DNA of 64,000 bases from NCBI RefSeq assembly GCF_963855985.1, contig NC_087093.1:13655001-13719000 (forward strand), given 5' to 3'. The DNA comes from Ostrinia nubilalis. Taxonomy: Eukaryota > Arthropoda > Insecta > Lepidoptera > Crambidae. The position numbers and the translations under genes were made by a program. Positions 47,433 through 60,965 of the stretch are shown here, piece by piece (position 1 is the stretch's first letter; the number at the start of each line of letters is the position of its first letter). The notes under the pieces were generated by a model, which was not told the DNA's origin, did not search any database, and worked only from the letters and a program-made list of their open reading frames with translations.

Positions 47433-49388
47433 CCCAAGTAACATTTTACTCCATTTAAGAGTTCACATTTAGTTCCAATGTGTACTTAAAGCATTAGTAC
47501 AGTTCACTCGTGATGTATAAGCTGTATTATTGCAATTAATTACACCTATACCTGTCTAAGGGACTTATAGGAGTGTAGACTAGTGTAGAGTTATACTTTT
47601 ATACGATTGTTGGTGTTATAATACTCTAACAACTATCCTTTAGTCAGCCATCTGACTAAGAGCATTATAGGAGGGTAGAGATACGGCAACCGCTGTTTAA
47701 CGGCCTACTTGTACGATGTTATAGAGCTAGCATTTTAATAGAACACACGTGGTCATTTATAAAGCCAAAGGCTGTTATGTTTACTTGTTTTAGACTGTTA
47801 TACAGCTAGTAGCTGTAGTAGGACTTGTTTGTGATAATTAAAATAACCTTTTTTTACTATCTGTACAAAAGTGTTTCAATGGTTCGCATGTACACTGTAG
47901 GCTGTTAAAAGGACTATATGTGTTGTCCATTAACATCAATAGCAGTTTATTTGTCCACAAGTACTACTCTTATTTGCTTTAAGCTGAACACGAATGTGAA
48001 TGTGATATTCTATTACACATTTTCCCAACCCTGTTTTTAGTTGTTCATGGTGGTTCTGTACATGATGCAGAGGAAAATATTATGCCTGAACCTGAAATTT
48101 CCCTTCAAAATATACCAGATATCAGAGTGTGATGATTGCAGTTCTTGTGATAGTGAATACCATTTTGATTTGGACAATTATTTAACCTTTCGCAAAAAAA
48201 AATAAGAACATGGGCTATTGAAAATCGTATTCCTCATTCCGCTTTGAATAAATTGTCAAGCATAATAAACGAATTTAAACCGGGAACACTACCGTCTGAT
48301 GCTTTAGGTATTCATACTTGACTATTAGTACCTGGGCTAGGCGATTTAACGGACATTAATAATTTTTATTGCGGATCTCTAAAATTTCAGTATTTGAAAG
48401 AATTAAAGATACACAATTGACCTGAACTAGGTACATCTTAAAGCTGTACATAAGTTCACATTAGAATAAATTTATAGACATTAGCGCTGTAGTGGTACAA
48501 ATGTGGAACTTCATATAGATAACAGCATTCTAACAGAACACATGTGAACCTAATATACGCTCACCGCATTAAATTGGAGTTATAACAGTTCACATAGCCG
48601 TATTTCATTTCCACCATTTTGTTCTACATAACCTAAAATATTTACCAAATAAATCTCCAAAATTAATGCAGATTTATCACAAAATTCGCAGATAGAGCGA
48701 TTGAGTTTTGGTTTCATGTTATAATTAATTACCGTAATATAATTATAATGCCAATCCAATATCAAAAACTGAAAATTGTAGATTTCCTCTCAGCCAGTTT
48801 TAAATATTTTAAAATGAATATCGCGTTTTTACAGAGGCGCGTAAATATTTTAGCTGTAAATATGTATACATTTCACGATAAAGTTGCATTCCCAATGGCA
48901 TTAACATTATTAAGTATTTAAAACCCGTGTTATTATTTGCATAAATGATTATCCGCCCGAGTTGTTTCCCTCTTGGCACTCACGTACAAATACCAAACTA
49001 ATATTAAAATGTGGAAATAATTTAAGACACACGTGAACTTTAGGTAGCATTGGAGTACTTTTGTCGGACTTTATAACTTTGAAAGCTGTGCATTTAGCCA
49101 CTTGTTACTCTTTATTGTCCTCACGTACGTTGTATGATTCACACTGCGTCCCATATAGTGCCGTAAGTCAGCCTTAAGTACGATGTTACTACTTAAACTG
49201 CTATTATAATGCTATTATACTGCTAATGTACAGCCATAGTGAACTTAAAGCTGTCTAATTTGTGCCCAAACTGGTTCTATAAAAGCATTATAGCAAGCTA
49301 TACAGCTCGTATACAGCTGACATACACAGCTTGTGGAGTACATGTGAACGACTATTGAACTCTTAAATGGAGTAAAATGTTACTTGGG
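47433..49388. mobile_element. 1.96-kb DNA element with 33-bp inverted ends
   Basis: The ends begin CCCAAGTAACATTTTACTCC and are perfectly inverted over 33 bp. GA on both sides (47431-47432 and 49389-49390) may be a 2-bp target duplication. The subterminal regions are crowded with variants of TATACAGCT/AGCTGTATA and of GTTCACA, in both orientations. The arrangement recalls the subterminal repeats of CACTA-type elements, though the tip is not CACTA. A broken coding remnant lies in the middle (48042-48320). The element is non-autonomous and its superfamily is not proven. Confidence 0.7.
48042..48320 (+). pseudogene. Broken coding remnant inside the 1.96-kb element
   Basis: A pyrimidine-rich acceptor ending TTTTTAG precedes 48042. 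Three successive frames then read as protein: VHGGSVHDAEENIMPEPEI, then ECDDCSSCDSEYHF..., and after a run of nine A residues IRTWAIENRIPHSALNKL followed by SSIINEFKPGTLPSDALGIHT and a stop. The last segment resembles an L-x-x-WA-x-x-x-x-I-x-H-x-A-x-x-x-L block that I associate with transposon-borne proteins common in arthropod genomes. That assignment is from memory and uncertain. Two frameshifts and a stop show it is not functional. Confidence 0.5.
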
Positions 49389-49390
49389 GA

Positions 49391-52300
49391 GGATTGAATG
49401 AGACGGCCTAGCCGTACCAAATCTATCATCACTATCATTATACAGTTTGACGACTGTAATTTCCCAGGATAAAATTTGCATAATGACAATCGAAAATGTC
49501 TGCCTTGTCGAAAGAATTTTCATATTTAAGTCCAAAAGCCTAGAGCTGAAATTCAGTAAACCTCAGCTTAGGTTAATGAGCGTGCTAATAAGTCGAGCTA
49601 AGATCTTATAATTGGCTAACGTATTCACATTTCCAATCACGCCTGCGCATAAAGCTTTTGTGTCAAAACTGATAGTTTCTCCTTGAACGTTCGCCCCGTC
49701 ACGTTCGTAATCCACGTTTGTATGCGCACGTGTGCACCGTGCATACGCCTAATATAGGCAGCGATTACAAGCCAATCTAATTAACTACAAACGGTACATC
49801 ACGCTTAACGATGTGGCACCTAAGTAGTTGCAATAAGTACGATTTTGTACCGATAGGTTTGATTTGTCTGATGTGCAGTCGACTGTACTAAAGAGGATAA
49901 TCCTACACAGCCTACACTCGCTCACATGTCAAAATTCGTCGCTGACATTTCAAAAGGTCAGAGGGGAGAACTAACTTTGATTGAAGCATTTGTATTCCCT
50001 TGCCGTTTTCGATTCACCATCAAGGAAAACCTACGTACATTTCTGATAAAAATTTGTCGTTAAATTATCGAACAGTAGCATGCTTTTCCTTTTGTGTATC
50101 GTTTACTATCTGTATAAAATGACTACTAAAGTTTATTGTTATTTTATGAAAGTGTACGATCAGAATAGATGCACTTTTGATACCTTATTTGTCGTTTCCC
50201 TTGGCTCGTGCGTGACAAAAACTGTGTGGCAGTGTCTTTTCCTTTTTTGGTAGCGTTTAACTGTGCCACTGTGTTGAGATGAAAATCGGTCGAATGATTG
50301 CAGCAGCGCTTAAAACATCTGTCGGTAGTTTAATTGAATAGTAGAGATTGCTTTTAACTGTTTTTTTAGCGATTATTGTTTAAGCATTATTAGAGTTTTT
50401 ATGATTAATGTGTTTAGTATCACGCACGCGGATTTGGGCGGTTCTCGCAACGCGAACCGCGTAGTTAGCATGCTGTTTCCGTATGCGTGATTTTCCACCA
50501 ATAAAGCATCAGCAATTTAACACCACACAGACCAATTGTACGTTTTTAATTCCGTCGAGACTCGAGATATCATCGAGCAACGCATGTACAGTACGGTTGC
50601 AATATTCTATGATTACAAATTAATTCGCCCAAAAGATTGCTTTCGAACGGAAACCTGTAACTAACGATACTATTATGCAAATGTAAACAAACTAAAGAAG
50701 CAAATTTAAAACCAGTGCCGCGTGTATTGTAGTTTAACATTTTATATGCGTTAAGTAAAATTTTCAAGGCAAAGCTATCCGTTGCAGGATGTGGTGTAAT
50801 GTTTTGCTGTGGAAGTAGGCAATTATTTGCCGTTGAGTGGTTGCAATCTGTCAATTTCGTTCTACGTTCAATTAATGATAGGAATTCTACTAGCCTATAT
50901 TGCGTTTAATATAATATTATTTGTGTATCATGAAACTTTTTAAATCCCACGAATTTATTTCGTTTAAAAATATTTTTTCTTGAATCTTAATCTAAAGTAA
51001 TACTAAAGTGAAATAAAATTAGAAAAACATTTCAGCTCTGAAAGGCCCAGTTTATTGTAAGAATAAACTTTTTACCTTTAAATCAGAAGTGTCAAATAAC
51101 CAATTGGAGAGTGAAAGCTTATACGAGCAACACTATTGTGTGCCTGCCTGCATACAAGAGTAAATTTATTTACAATCGTTGACTGTTGAATAGTTCTTTT
51201 ACACGTTCGAAATAATTTTCTGCACTATTATAACTAATATACAGCCTTTAGTTCTTATATTTTGGTCAGCTGTTGGCCAATCTTCTGATAAACTGAACTC
51301 CGTATCGCTGAGTCACCTCGAGCAATCCAAGATCGAAGGCACTTTCGACACGAAAACGCCCAAAAAGAAACTGATTTCGTCTTACTTTCGCAATGAAAAA
51401 TACAAAACAACAGACAAAAGTCTAGTGCTTTGCCAAGAATAACATTGTTAAGCATTAATATAACCTCGTTAAAAATCACGTGTATAAATCCGAGCATAAA
51501 ATCAATCTGAATTGTCTCATTAAAGCAGAAAATGAGTAATTGCTTTCACTAGCAGTGGCAAAGATAAAGAAAATGTCTTGTTCGACAAGATTTCTCCAAT
51601 AGATTTCTCTTTTGGGCTGTATTTGTCGGTCTTATCTTTACGTTATTAATGATAATTTTAATGTTATATTCAATAATCCCTAAAAAATCTAAAGACCACT
51701 CATTTGTATTCAATTTAGATCTTTGAGATGTAATTTAATTGAGTTGTTTATTTTGTAGTTCTTATTAATTCTTAGTAGCTGATCAAGTAATTTTTTCTTC
51801 TCACGCCTCTTCAGTCCTGCAGCTTCGCCCACTATTTCACCACCATACCGGTGAGGTGGTATTGCCGTATAAGCGATGTGGTCTTCCTTTGCGACCACTT
51901 ACCACGGCTATCTTTACGGTCTCTATCATCGGAATGCACTTTGGATTCTATGAACGCATAATCTCTGATCTAAAGTATCTGTTTGGTTCCTTTGAATTGT
52001 ATCGTTTAATTCAGATTTTGGTGACGGTCATAAGTGTCAATTTTTAAGGAATTCCTTATTCCGGTCTTATTAACACAGATTCTTTCATCTACATTTTAAT
52101 TTAACCCTCAATCACGACTAATTTTGCAAAGCATTCCGCTCTTATTAGCTTAAATTGTATAGCAATTTGGTTTTTGCGCCTACAGTCGGACCTGTAGTTA
52201 GCTTTTTTTACTTATTCACTCCATGGCTGAACTCGAGTAATAGTTAGTATTTTTTACGACCACACATTTTGATTACGGCGTTTATTGTACGGGTAATTGT

Positions 52301-53975
52301 AAGTAGCCGAGGCACTCGCCATCGTGCTGATGTATTACGAAATTAAATGCCTATTCTCAATCTCATATCAGTTTTATTACGACATAATAAGTACACCTGT
52401 CATAATTTGGTTAAATCTAAGTACTACAAGTCGATTCTTTTATTATAACATTACTTTAAGTTGACGCAGTAATGTGATATGACCTACATTCCCGTTGAAT
52501 GGAAAATTGACGTAATAATACAGTTTTTTATCGATTCAGATGTAACATGAACGATAGACGAGCACATTTAAAAGCTGAAAACAAAAACATCCGAAACAAA
52601 AGAAGATCATTTGGGTCGTGGCATTAATAGTTTTTTTTTGCACAACATCATCTGGAATTAGTAAATAGTCCATAACGGTGATGTTTGATTGGCGCATCGT
52701 AGTCGCTTCTGAGTGACGTGACCCTAAAATGTATTTCGCAATCGTTCTGCGATGGTTACACATTAATATTACCTCACCTTTTATGTATTTGCCTTTACAG
52801 TCCGCGTTATAGTGGTTATAGGCTCAAGTTGATTACTGTCTCCCACGGATGTGTTGCATTATACAATGAATCACGTATTACCCTAAACGATGTTGCCATT
52901 TCAGATTTTATTTGGAAATAAATGGATTTTGATTTGTTTATTGTGTATTCCTACTTTGGTATTTCATTACCTTTTGATAAAATATGACCAATGGGACTCT
53001 TGACCTTTAACAAAATCGTAAACGTAATCCATCCTACATGGTACGAGCATTCGATTATTTCTTGGTGAGTACTTACAAATTTCAAACCGCTAGTATCTAT
53101 TCTATTCATAAATAAAACGTCGTTTGCTAGTTGGGCGCCAACTAATACTTACTCATAGATGTTAAACTCGGAAGATACTTGACAACACCACTTTTTGGTT
53201 GAAGTTACATCATTTCCTTTGTTATGTTTATAATTTCACTTGCATCTGATGTTCATCTGATGTTGATGACTCGTTTGAAGTGTTTGTTGAAAAAGTTCAC
53301 GGCAGAATGTTTCTAATTAAACGATTCCAGCGTTCATTTATCTCGGAAACACCGTGTAATGTCTCCTCCATGCACAATTACACAGCAAATGTATTTTTAG
53401 ATAACCGGTCGCTTTCGAATACTGTTATGCTGCTTTATCTTCCATCTTGTATCGCTTTTATAAATCGACAACCTTTTCAAAGTGAAGTTGAGTATTTCAC
53501 TCATTTACCATTCATTAATTCTTACGTTCCTTGATAAATATTTTGACAAAATTAATTACGCCTTTTATGAAGGAATCTCGTGACGATTGTATCAAATATT
53601 AAAACGTAAATACAAAACTGGAGATTAGCCTTTGAGACGATCGGTGCTTACTTGAAATTAGATCACGTTTTGTACAATTTTCGTGATAATTACAAACCCA
53701 AACCAATTTTTCTGTCTATAATCCTTCAATATTTAGATCGCACTATTTGCTCGTGTAATAGAGTCAGTCTACATACAGTAAAAAAGCGTCTACGAAATTT
53801 GTTATAATGATTGCGAGTGATTCTTATAACGGCACTATAATGCGGGCTTCGTGCCGAAGCATCTGGATCATCTATCAACGCAAATGTACGTGTGGAATTT
53901 AATTATTATCATTTATAACATGTTAAGTTAATGCTCTAAAATGTTTCTGGAAGATTCTGTTAAAAGGAAGAAGGG
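49391..53975. other. Non-coding interval, no gene seen
   Basis: AT-rich sequence. The pyrimidine tract ending CTTTACAG at about 52800 is followed by a 40-codon open stretch to 52921 that I cannot identify. No repeats of note. Confidence 0.5.
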
Positions 53976-53978
53976 TTA

Positions 53979-55252
53979 GGGGGCGTCCATAAATTACGTG
54001 AGACTTTTAGGGGGGGGAGGGGGTCAACGAAAACCTCACTAAATCTCACGTGGGGGAGAGGGGGGGTCTCGGAAAATATCACGTAATTTATCCCGCAAGA
54101 AATTGCCAGAAAAAGAGTAAAATTACCAGAAAACTGGGTTATTGAAGTAAAAAAAAAAAGATTTTTTTTATGATGATAATGACAATTTATTTTAAACTCT
54201 CTAATCAAATTAAACTAAAAATGCCTCCATCTGCATTTGTGAACACTAAAGATGCAGAATAAATGTCGAAATTAAGAAAATTCGAAATTAAAAAATAACG
54301 TCATCGGAATCGCTATTGCGTAAAAAATTGGCCAAGTGCGTGTTGTGCCACGCGCAGTGTAGGGTTCCGTAGTTGTCTGTCGTTACCACAATATATTTCA
54401 GAAGCAAGCAATTACTTCATCTAAAGTCACTTTTCATATTTTCTTCTAAGAATTTTTACTGGTTAAGAAATTGTATAATACATGAGTCAAATGACTATTA
54501 CTCTTAAACTAAGTAATGTATCTTAACCGTTATAGTTTTCCTTGAAAAAAATCATCCCCACTTTACATGCAGGGGAGCTAACCTAGAATTTTTTTTGTCA
54601 AAATTTTATTTTACCGTTTTGTCGGCGTCTTCACAAAATTACAGCTCCCCAGTGCCAATAGTTTCAAAGCGAAACCTCGGACAGACAGACAGACATATCG
54701 AAACTATAAGGGTTCCTTGTCAGGAGTACGGAACCCTAAAAAATGACATTACATACGTATGAAAATATTATGTATTCGTAGTTAAAGTAACCAATGGTCA
54801 AATTTTACAGATGTTAAATGACAAGTGGTTAAATAACAGAAAACATTTTTTTATAACAATGTTTAACTTGACTTTCAGTACATTTTTTAACTATTAGTTT
54901 ACATTTTATTAATATTTAACCATTAGTAGCAAAATTTAACAATTAGTTGTTTTAACTATGAATCAAAAAACTGGTCCTAGGTTGAAGCAATTGCTTGTCT
55001 TACTAAACGACGGGAAGCTACGGAACCCTGCACTGCGCGTGGCACGACACTGGGTTACTGATTTTTTCATATAAATCTAATAGACTCGGAGCATAGACAT
55101 ATTAGACATTGCAAAATAGGCATTTTATTAAATATCACGTGAGATTAGGGGGGTGGGGGAGGGGGTCAGGCAAAATCTCACCAAATCTCACCAAGGGGGC
55201 GGGGGGGTTGAAAAATGGCCAAAATTGTCTCACGTAATTTATGGACGCCCCC
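53979..55252. mobile_element. 1.27-kb TTA-flanked inverted-repeat element (outer)
   Basis: Both ends begin GGGGGCGTCCATAAATTACG and are inverted for about 26 bp. Inside each end are G-rich runs and an AAATCTCAC motif. TTA flanks both sides (53976-53978 and 55253-55255). The GGGCGTCCATAAATTACGT terminus is widespread in insect genomes, but I cannot assign its superfamily. No transposase frame. A second inverted-repeat element occupies 54333-55060. Confidence 0.7.
54333..55060. mobile_element. Nested inverted repeat with GGGTTCCGTAG ends
   Basis: The left arm (54333-54375) contains GTGCCACGCGCAGTG followed by AGGGTTCCGTAG. The right arm (55017-55060) carries the reverse complement of the same blocks with a few mismatches. 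Inside, at 54690-54740, an ACAG run and GGGTTCC...GGAACCCTAAAAA recall another abundant lepidopteran repeat. It sits wholly within the TTA-flanked element 53979-55252. Confidence 0.55.
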
Positions 55253-55255
55253 TTA

Positions 55256-58200
55256 TCTCTAAAACTAACCGAACGACAAGTCCAGTTTCTTTGTCAAAAA
55301 AGTTGTTAATGGGTCGTATGATATTTTTAAATGATTACATCGCACAACTGCTCCTCTATCAGTCTTCTTATCTAATTTCACCGTAACTGCAACTGCTCCA
55401 ATTATACCTACATAATAATTTTACAATCGTATACGTAATAGGAATCGTGTCCATTCAGACATAAAGGGATCCTTATCACCGTCAGAGTCCTATCTACACT
55501 TACTAGTTATGGAAGTTTTGAATCTTACAATGTCAATTTCCAATATGTAACATAAGTAACATTTTATTCGTTGTTGCTTGACCGAATAAAGGTTTCCGTA
55601 AGCAACATTGTGTCAGCTGACTAATGCCTTAACCTTAACTTAATGTTTATTTAATTTAAAAACTAACTTTCAAACGTTAAATAACAGCGGACATGTTGAT
55701 CACCTCTCGACCATTGTACGTGATGTATCAATCATTATCTTGTTATCATCGCGGCTGACGCTGATGCTGACTGGACATAATGACTCGGTGTTGTGACGGA
55801 AGCTTTTATTTGTTTGATTGTATAAGACATAACCTCTACAGTCAAATTGCCGAACAATTTGAACAACGAAAGCTAGTTAAAACATTCGTTTACTTTGGCA
55901 ACACAAGTTTCATTAACTCAAACATGTTGTACATACGTGTACCTACTTTGCTTAAACAAACTAAATGCGAGAAACGAAACAACGCAACGTGTGTTGAGTT
56001 TTGCGTGTAAATAACTTTCATTGAACATTTCTGTATTCAATATTATTTTATTTGTTACATAATTAGAAGAAATAGTAGAGTCATGTTAGAAATCAACTTA
56101 GCTTGATTTTTTTGCAGTATCGTCGAATGGATAACAAACTGACTTCCACACAGTCATCATTACAGCGTGTTTATGAAAGTGTCATTATGTTATGGCCGAG
56201 GTACAATCGTGCATGCGTCCATAATTTACATATTGTTACGTCTCGCCGACTGAAAATAAACAATTGGCAGATCCGGCAGTAGCGACTAATCATCTGGGAG
56301 CCGCCTTAATGTCATAGCGCATTAGTGGATTGTTATAATAACACACTGTTTAGCCAGATATGCACGCGGCCTTGCGTTGACGCAATACGAAAGAAAGTGA
56401 AACCACGAAATCGCTACCAAAACGTTGTCGCTGGATAAAAAATGTGCTTTTTGCGGGCGGTTTGTCAACAGTAAACAGGTACCCAGTAATTACCACAGAA
56501 GCGCTTTCTCGCCGCCAACCGCCATTGTGGACATAACTAGTTTTAGTTAATAGTCAACGAATAGTCGGACCGGTAATCATATGCCATTAGACGAAACCGT
56601 TGGGAGGGGTGCGGTGCAATCGCCATGAACTCCAGTATTGTTTGGAATGGTTTGTTTAAAAATACCCTCCCTATGTAGAGCTACTGCTTTTAATAATGTT
56701 GTTAATGTGTGGTACGTTTTCTCTTTTGAAACTTGAAATACGGTGGACATTTCAAATGTTGTTCTATTTCCCTTACACCTCTATGACTCGCTTTCTCGAA
56801 GGGAGGGTCGGCTGTGGCAAGAGGTCTAGTTATTCTAAATTCCTAGATATTATCATGACGCTAAAATTCTCATAAAATCGTTGAATGCAGCAAGCAATAT
56901 AATTGCCAATGTAAGCGAAAGCTTAAACATTAATTTAGGAACAATGCAAAAACTGGTTTTAATTCCACCGTTTATCCCTCAAATGTTCTTTCAGCGCTCA
57001 TTTTAAACTGGCTGGTCGTCTCTAAGATAAGTTCAGTGCTGAGCTGACTGCTGCAATTTTTAATCACGCCCATTACTCAGACTGGGGCTGCTTTAACGCG
57101 ATTAGTGCCGCGACTGTCGGAACGTTTGTCGCTGAGACACTTTTTCAAAATCCAAGACTCTCCCAACTAGCAATATTTACAACAAGTAAATCTTGCATAG
57201 AATGCATAGAAATGCATAAAATGCATCGTTATTAGTCAACGTAAATTGCGCGATGTGTTTTGTTGACGTCTTTTCTTTTGCTTCATATGCACATGCGTCA
57301 TGCATAGATCTATAACGTTATTGGGTTTCGTTCAAAAATGTATCGACTTTATCCACTTTTGCTTTAGAAATCGACCTGGCGATTGACCTTTAGCTCCAAA
57401 AGTTCAACGTCGTAACTACTTGCCTTGACTCGTCATAAAACAACAAATCAATCAAAGCCCAGCCGATTATGCTGCGAACTGCGATGCAAATTACGCTTTT
57501 GTGCCTTTTACGTAAGAAATAATTGCAAACAATTATCACTATTGAAGTGTGTATGGAAGGTTAATGACTTACTAATTCATTTATCATCATTTGCCTTAAC
57601 GTATTCTTTTTACAGTTCAGTCATATTTGTAATCATTGCTACAATTTGACGGTGTATATATTACAATGACAGATACGCACATAGAGCTTTTCTGATTTTG
57701 CGTTTTTATAATATGGTGAAACGGCGAAAAAAATGTAGAATTGGCAGTCATTAAATGTTATTGCTGAGTTTTTTCTTTTGTCTTCCGAATAATACGATGT
57801 GGAAATAACATTATTATCTTTATTTTGAAATTGAACGACATCAGACAGTTATCAGCACTTGGGAAGTGACACAGACATTTCTCTCTTCATTGTTATCGGC
57901 TCGATAAGATTCGGACAACCGATACAATTTGATAAGGGTACTAAACACAACTGTATGGGCTAAATACGTCGAAAAAAATATCTTTTAAGTTATTTATCTT
58001 AGCTTCTTCTTACCAATCTTACATTTTTACTTTCAACGAAATTGTGAACCTGTGTTTTTAAAATTGAATTTATCTTGAACGCGTTTTAGAGAGGACTCCA
58101 CTCTACTCTCATTGATTCTGGGATCGATTCTTAGATGACGGTTACTACCAGTATAAAACCACTTAGTATTTTTCCCGCGCTTTAGGCCATGTTAGGCGTA

Positions 58201-60517
58201 TTAGTCATCATAGTCTGGCCTCAGTTACAAACCCACACTATAAAGGAAGATTACTTTTTGTATGTCTTTACAACAGCAATGGATCGATTCAACTGAAACT
58301 AATGATTCCTAATCCCCAGCTGTTAAAGAAATGGAAAGTAAAATAGCCAGCAATTTAGCTTCAACAGTAAAACGTTATTGTATAGTTCTATCGTGCTAAT
58401 ATAATAGCAGTGTTTTCCAATTTATAAGTGAAATTAAGTATTGCGACCGTTCGGATGCCATTTAATAAGCTATCAGGCATCAAAGCAAATCTGCGATTAA
58501 GACTTGCATCATCTATCGTGATTAATGATTTATTTACCTACTGGCATATTGACCATACAAAGTTCAACTATTTTGCGATACAACGTACGGAGAAGGGACA
58601 CAAGAATTTGTTATTATTTCTTATTATAGGTCAGATGGGTGAAGAAATCTCCTGAGATATAAGTTAATTGATATTGCTTGTATTTCTGAATTTCAGCGGA
58701 AGGTTAATTTAACAAAAATCATAGGATCCTAAAGAAAATCATGATCATCATTCAATTCAATTAGTCATTGAGTTTTATGTTCCTCAAAATACATAAACAC
58801 AACTTTTAAGCATTTCACTTTCTAGCCCAATTCGGTATGTTTGTTTCTTCTCAGGTTATGTATGTCAACTCCCTTTAGGCTAATGACAGAAACCTATAGA
58901 TTACAATAGAGGAATTCGAGTACAATGCAAACACCTAGTGGCCTTAATGGCTTGTGTCTATTGTAGTTGGCACAAAAAGTTCTACGTGCGTTTGATGGCC
59001 TAAATCTTTCGAGAAATTAGAAACCTTAAATATAACAATCAAACATAAAAGATTATGCTTGTGGAACCTTATGAACGCGTTGATGAAGTTCACAGTTTCA
59101 GCTGTTTCCCGTACCAAAATGTGCCCAAATGAAGCCACAATCAACGAGTAATCTAGCCATAAGTGTCAGTTTTTCGGCACGGAACACAAAAAGTTGTTTG
59201 GCAATAGGGTTTTATAATGCAACACGCACAATGGCCGAAGGAAGAGAGACCGTCCGGGCGCGCGCACTCAGCCGTGTCGCAATTTTACGCTCAGGAACAC
59301 CGCGACACTATTTTGTCGTGCCTCGTGCTGCCACTAGCACTACTGCTCAACTAACCACTGCTTACATGAACAGCTCGCCACAGTAGTTCATGTTCTTATA
59401 TAACAAAAGAACGACGCCGACTTTCGAGAACAAATGAAAATCACTAATTGACACAATTAGGCCTGAGAGGAGTCCCTTTGCCAACATTCCTGAAGAATCT
59501 TGGCCACATTGCGATGCTCTCTGGAGTAATATGTATTACTAAGGTTACCTTCTTATGCCCTTATGTAACTTTAAAGCTATTACGCTAAGCCCTTTACTTA
59601 TACAAGCAGTGCTAGGAATCTGTAAAAAAAATGTTGCGACTGCTTCATAAATGTTGTTAAAACTAGTTTTTATTGCTTTGTTTCTAGAATTTTTTGCTAT
59701 GTACTCATTATAGCATCGTTCAATTTAGTTGTGCCAATTATGTTATTCAGTTTATTTATCATCACGCTATATCCTTATTTACGTACAATGATCTGGTCGC
59801 TAGTACATGAACAAAAAAGGCAGTTTTAATAATTTCATGGCTGTCTTTACTAAGTCTTGTGCTGTCATCATCCATCTTGTTTATGTTCGCTCAGGTCAAC
59901 AGGTTGGTGGACGGAGTTAATCATTTGATTGGATTTGCGGAAAATTGCTTTAACATTGGTAATAGGAGTTGTCACGAACGCAGCGTCATTAGCTATGCCG
60001 GTCTTGTGCCGGTTAACTGGGCCAATACATTATCACTTGTGACCCTCGTGTCATTCATGACCGACTGATGGGCAGTTGTAGGCACATTTATCTTTAAATC
60101 AGTTCTGTTGGCTACATAAACTTATATTACCCATAACGAATTGATAAGGAAAAACTTGACTACACCAAGAGGAAGAGTTCTTTCAAAGGAATTAAAATTG
60201 GAACGATGAGTAGTGAAACATCACCAAAATAGATGGAACGTGGAGTAGTAGCAATACCAGCGGTATAAATCTGATTGTCATGGTTACATTAACGACCAAA
60301 TCTACCAAGTCTAGTTTATGGGAATCATATGAAAAGTTGTGAATGAATACCCTTCGTACATTTTGATCATCATCAGGTCATTTAGCCTCTACTGTAGGAG
60401 TAGTAACCAGAGAGTAACTCACTAATTGACTACAGGAAATTGTCATTTTTGATCGTATTAAATCTTGTTTTTACCTTTCCTTTTATAAAAATCTAACCAG
60501 TGTACCGTTGTTTCCAG
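55256..60517. other. Probable intron sequence, no gene seen
   Basis: About 5.2 kb of AT-rich sequence. A CpG-rich patch lies at about 59220-59390. Open frames such as 59859-60068 and 58428-58655 lack recognisable domains. Confidence 0.5.
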
Positions 60518-60646
60518 ACGGGCGGTGCAGACAGCGCCAGCGGAGGCTCGGGCGGGTCGGGCATGGAGTGCCTCCAGCTGCGCTCGCCCCCCGGACCCTT
60601 CCACTACCTCATCTCGGAGCAGGCTAAGTCCTTCGTTGCTCTACAG
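60518..60646 (+). CDS. Internal coding exon of an unrecognised gene
   Basis: A pyrimidine-rich acceptor (GTTTCCAG) ends at 60517 and a donor CAG/GTTGGT follows 60646. The 129-nt exon is GC-rich, unlike its AT-rich flanks, and is open in phase 0. It reads a Gly/Ser-rich TGGADSASGGSGGSG, then MECLQLRSPPGPFHYLISEQ and AKSFVALQ. The last part looks like the beginning of an amphipathic helix that continues into the next exon (ELQNEVGALLEF). Both junctions are phase 0. I do not recognise the protein family. The first recognised exon at 13277 ends in a different phase, so intermediate exons must exist if they are one gene. Confidence 0.7.
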
Positions 60647-60660
60647 GTTGGTACATCTTC

Positions 60661-60965
60661 ATCAGATCCTCATCATCATTTCAGCCACAGGACGTCCACT
60701 GCTGAACATAGGCCTCCCCAATGATTTTCTCATCGCCCTGTGGCCTGCATTCATCGCGACCTCATAAAGAAGGGATTCTTTATGAGGTCGTGGTCCACTG
60801 CGCCTTTCTGCGACCTTTATGAAGTCGTCGGAACACTGTGGGTGGACGTCACACGCTGCGTTTTCCGTAACGTGGCCAGTCCAGAACCTTGCTGCTCCAT
60901 CGGCCGTCAGTTCTGGGTACTATGTGCCCTGCCCATTGCCACTTCAGCTTGCTACAACTTGCTTG
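60661..60965 (-). pseudogene. 3' end of an RTE-type LINE
   Basis: On the minus strand, from about 60947, the sequence reads LKWQWAGHIVPRTDGRWSSK and then VLDWPRYGKRSV followed by a TGA. Family members read LKWQWAGHIARRTDGRW...VLEWRPRTGKRSVGRPPTRW here, near the carboxyl end of the LINE reverse transcriptase polyprotein. Downstream on that strand comes the well-known 3' end containing GGCCTATGTTCAGCAGTGG and an ATGATGATGAGG tail ending near 60661. The fragment is 5'-truncated and decayed. It lies in the intron just after the exon ending at 60646, in antisense orientation. An inverted repeat of about 15 bp (60761-60790) interrupts it. Confidence 0.75.

Noticed and set aside
58840..58865. Pyrimidine tract and CAG followed by GTTATG
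   Set aside because: Good acceptor, but the donor part is poor, so it does not meet the pattern of a ratchet point.
59859..60068. 69-codon open frame preceded by an acceptor-like tract
   Set aside because: The translation has no recognisable domain, and the phase and composition do not resemble the confirmed exons.
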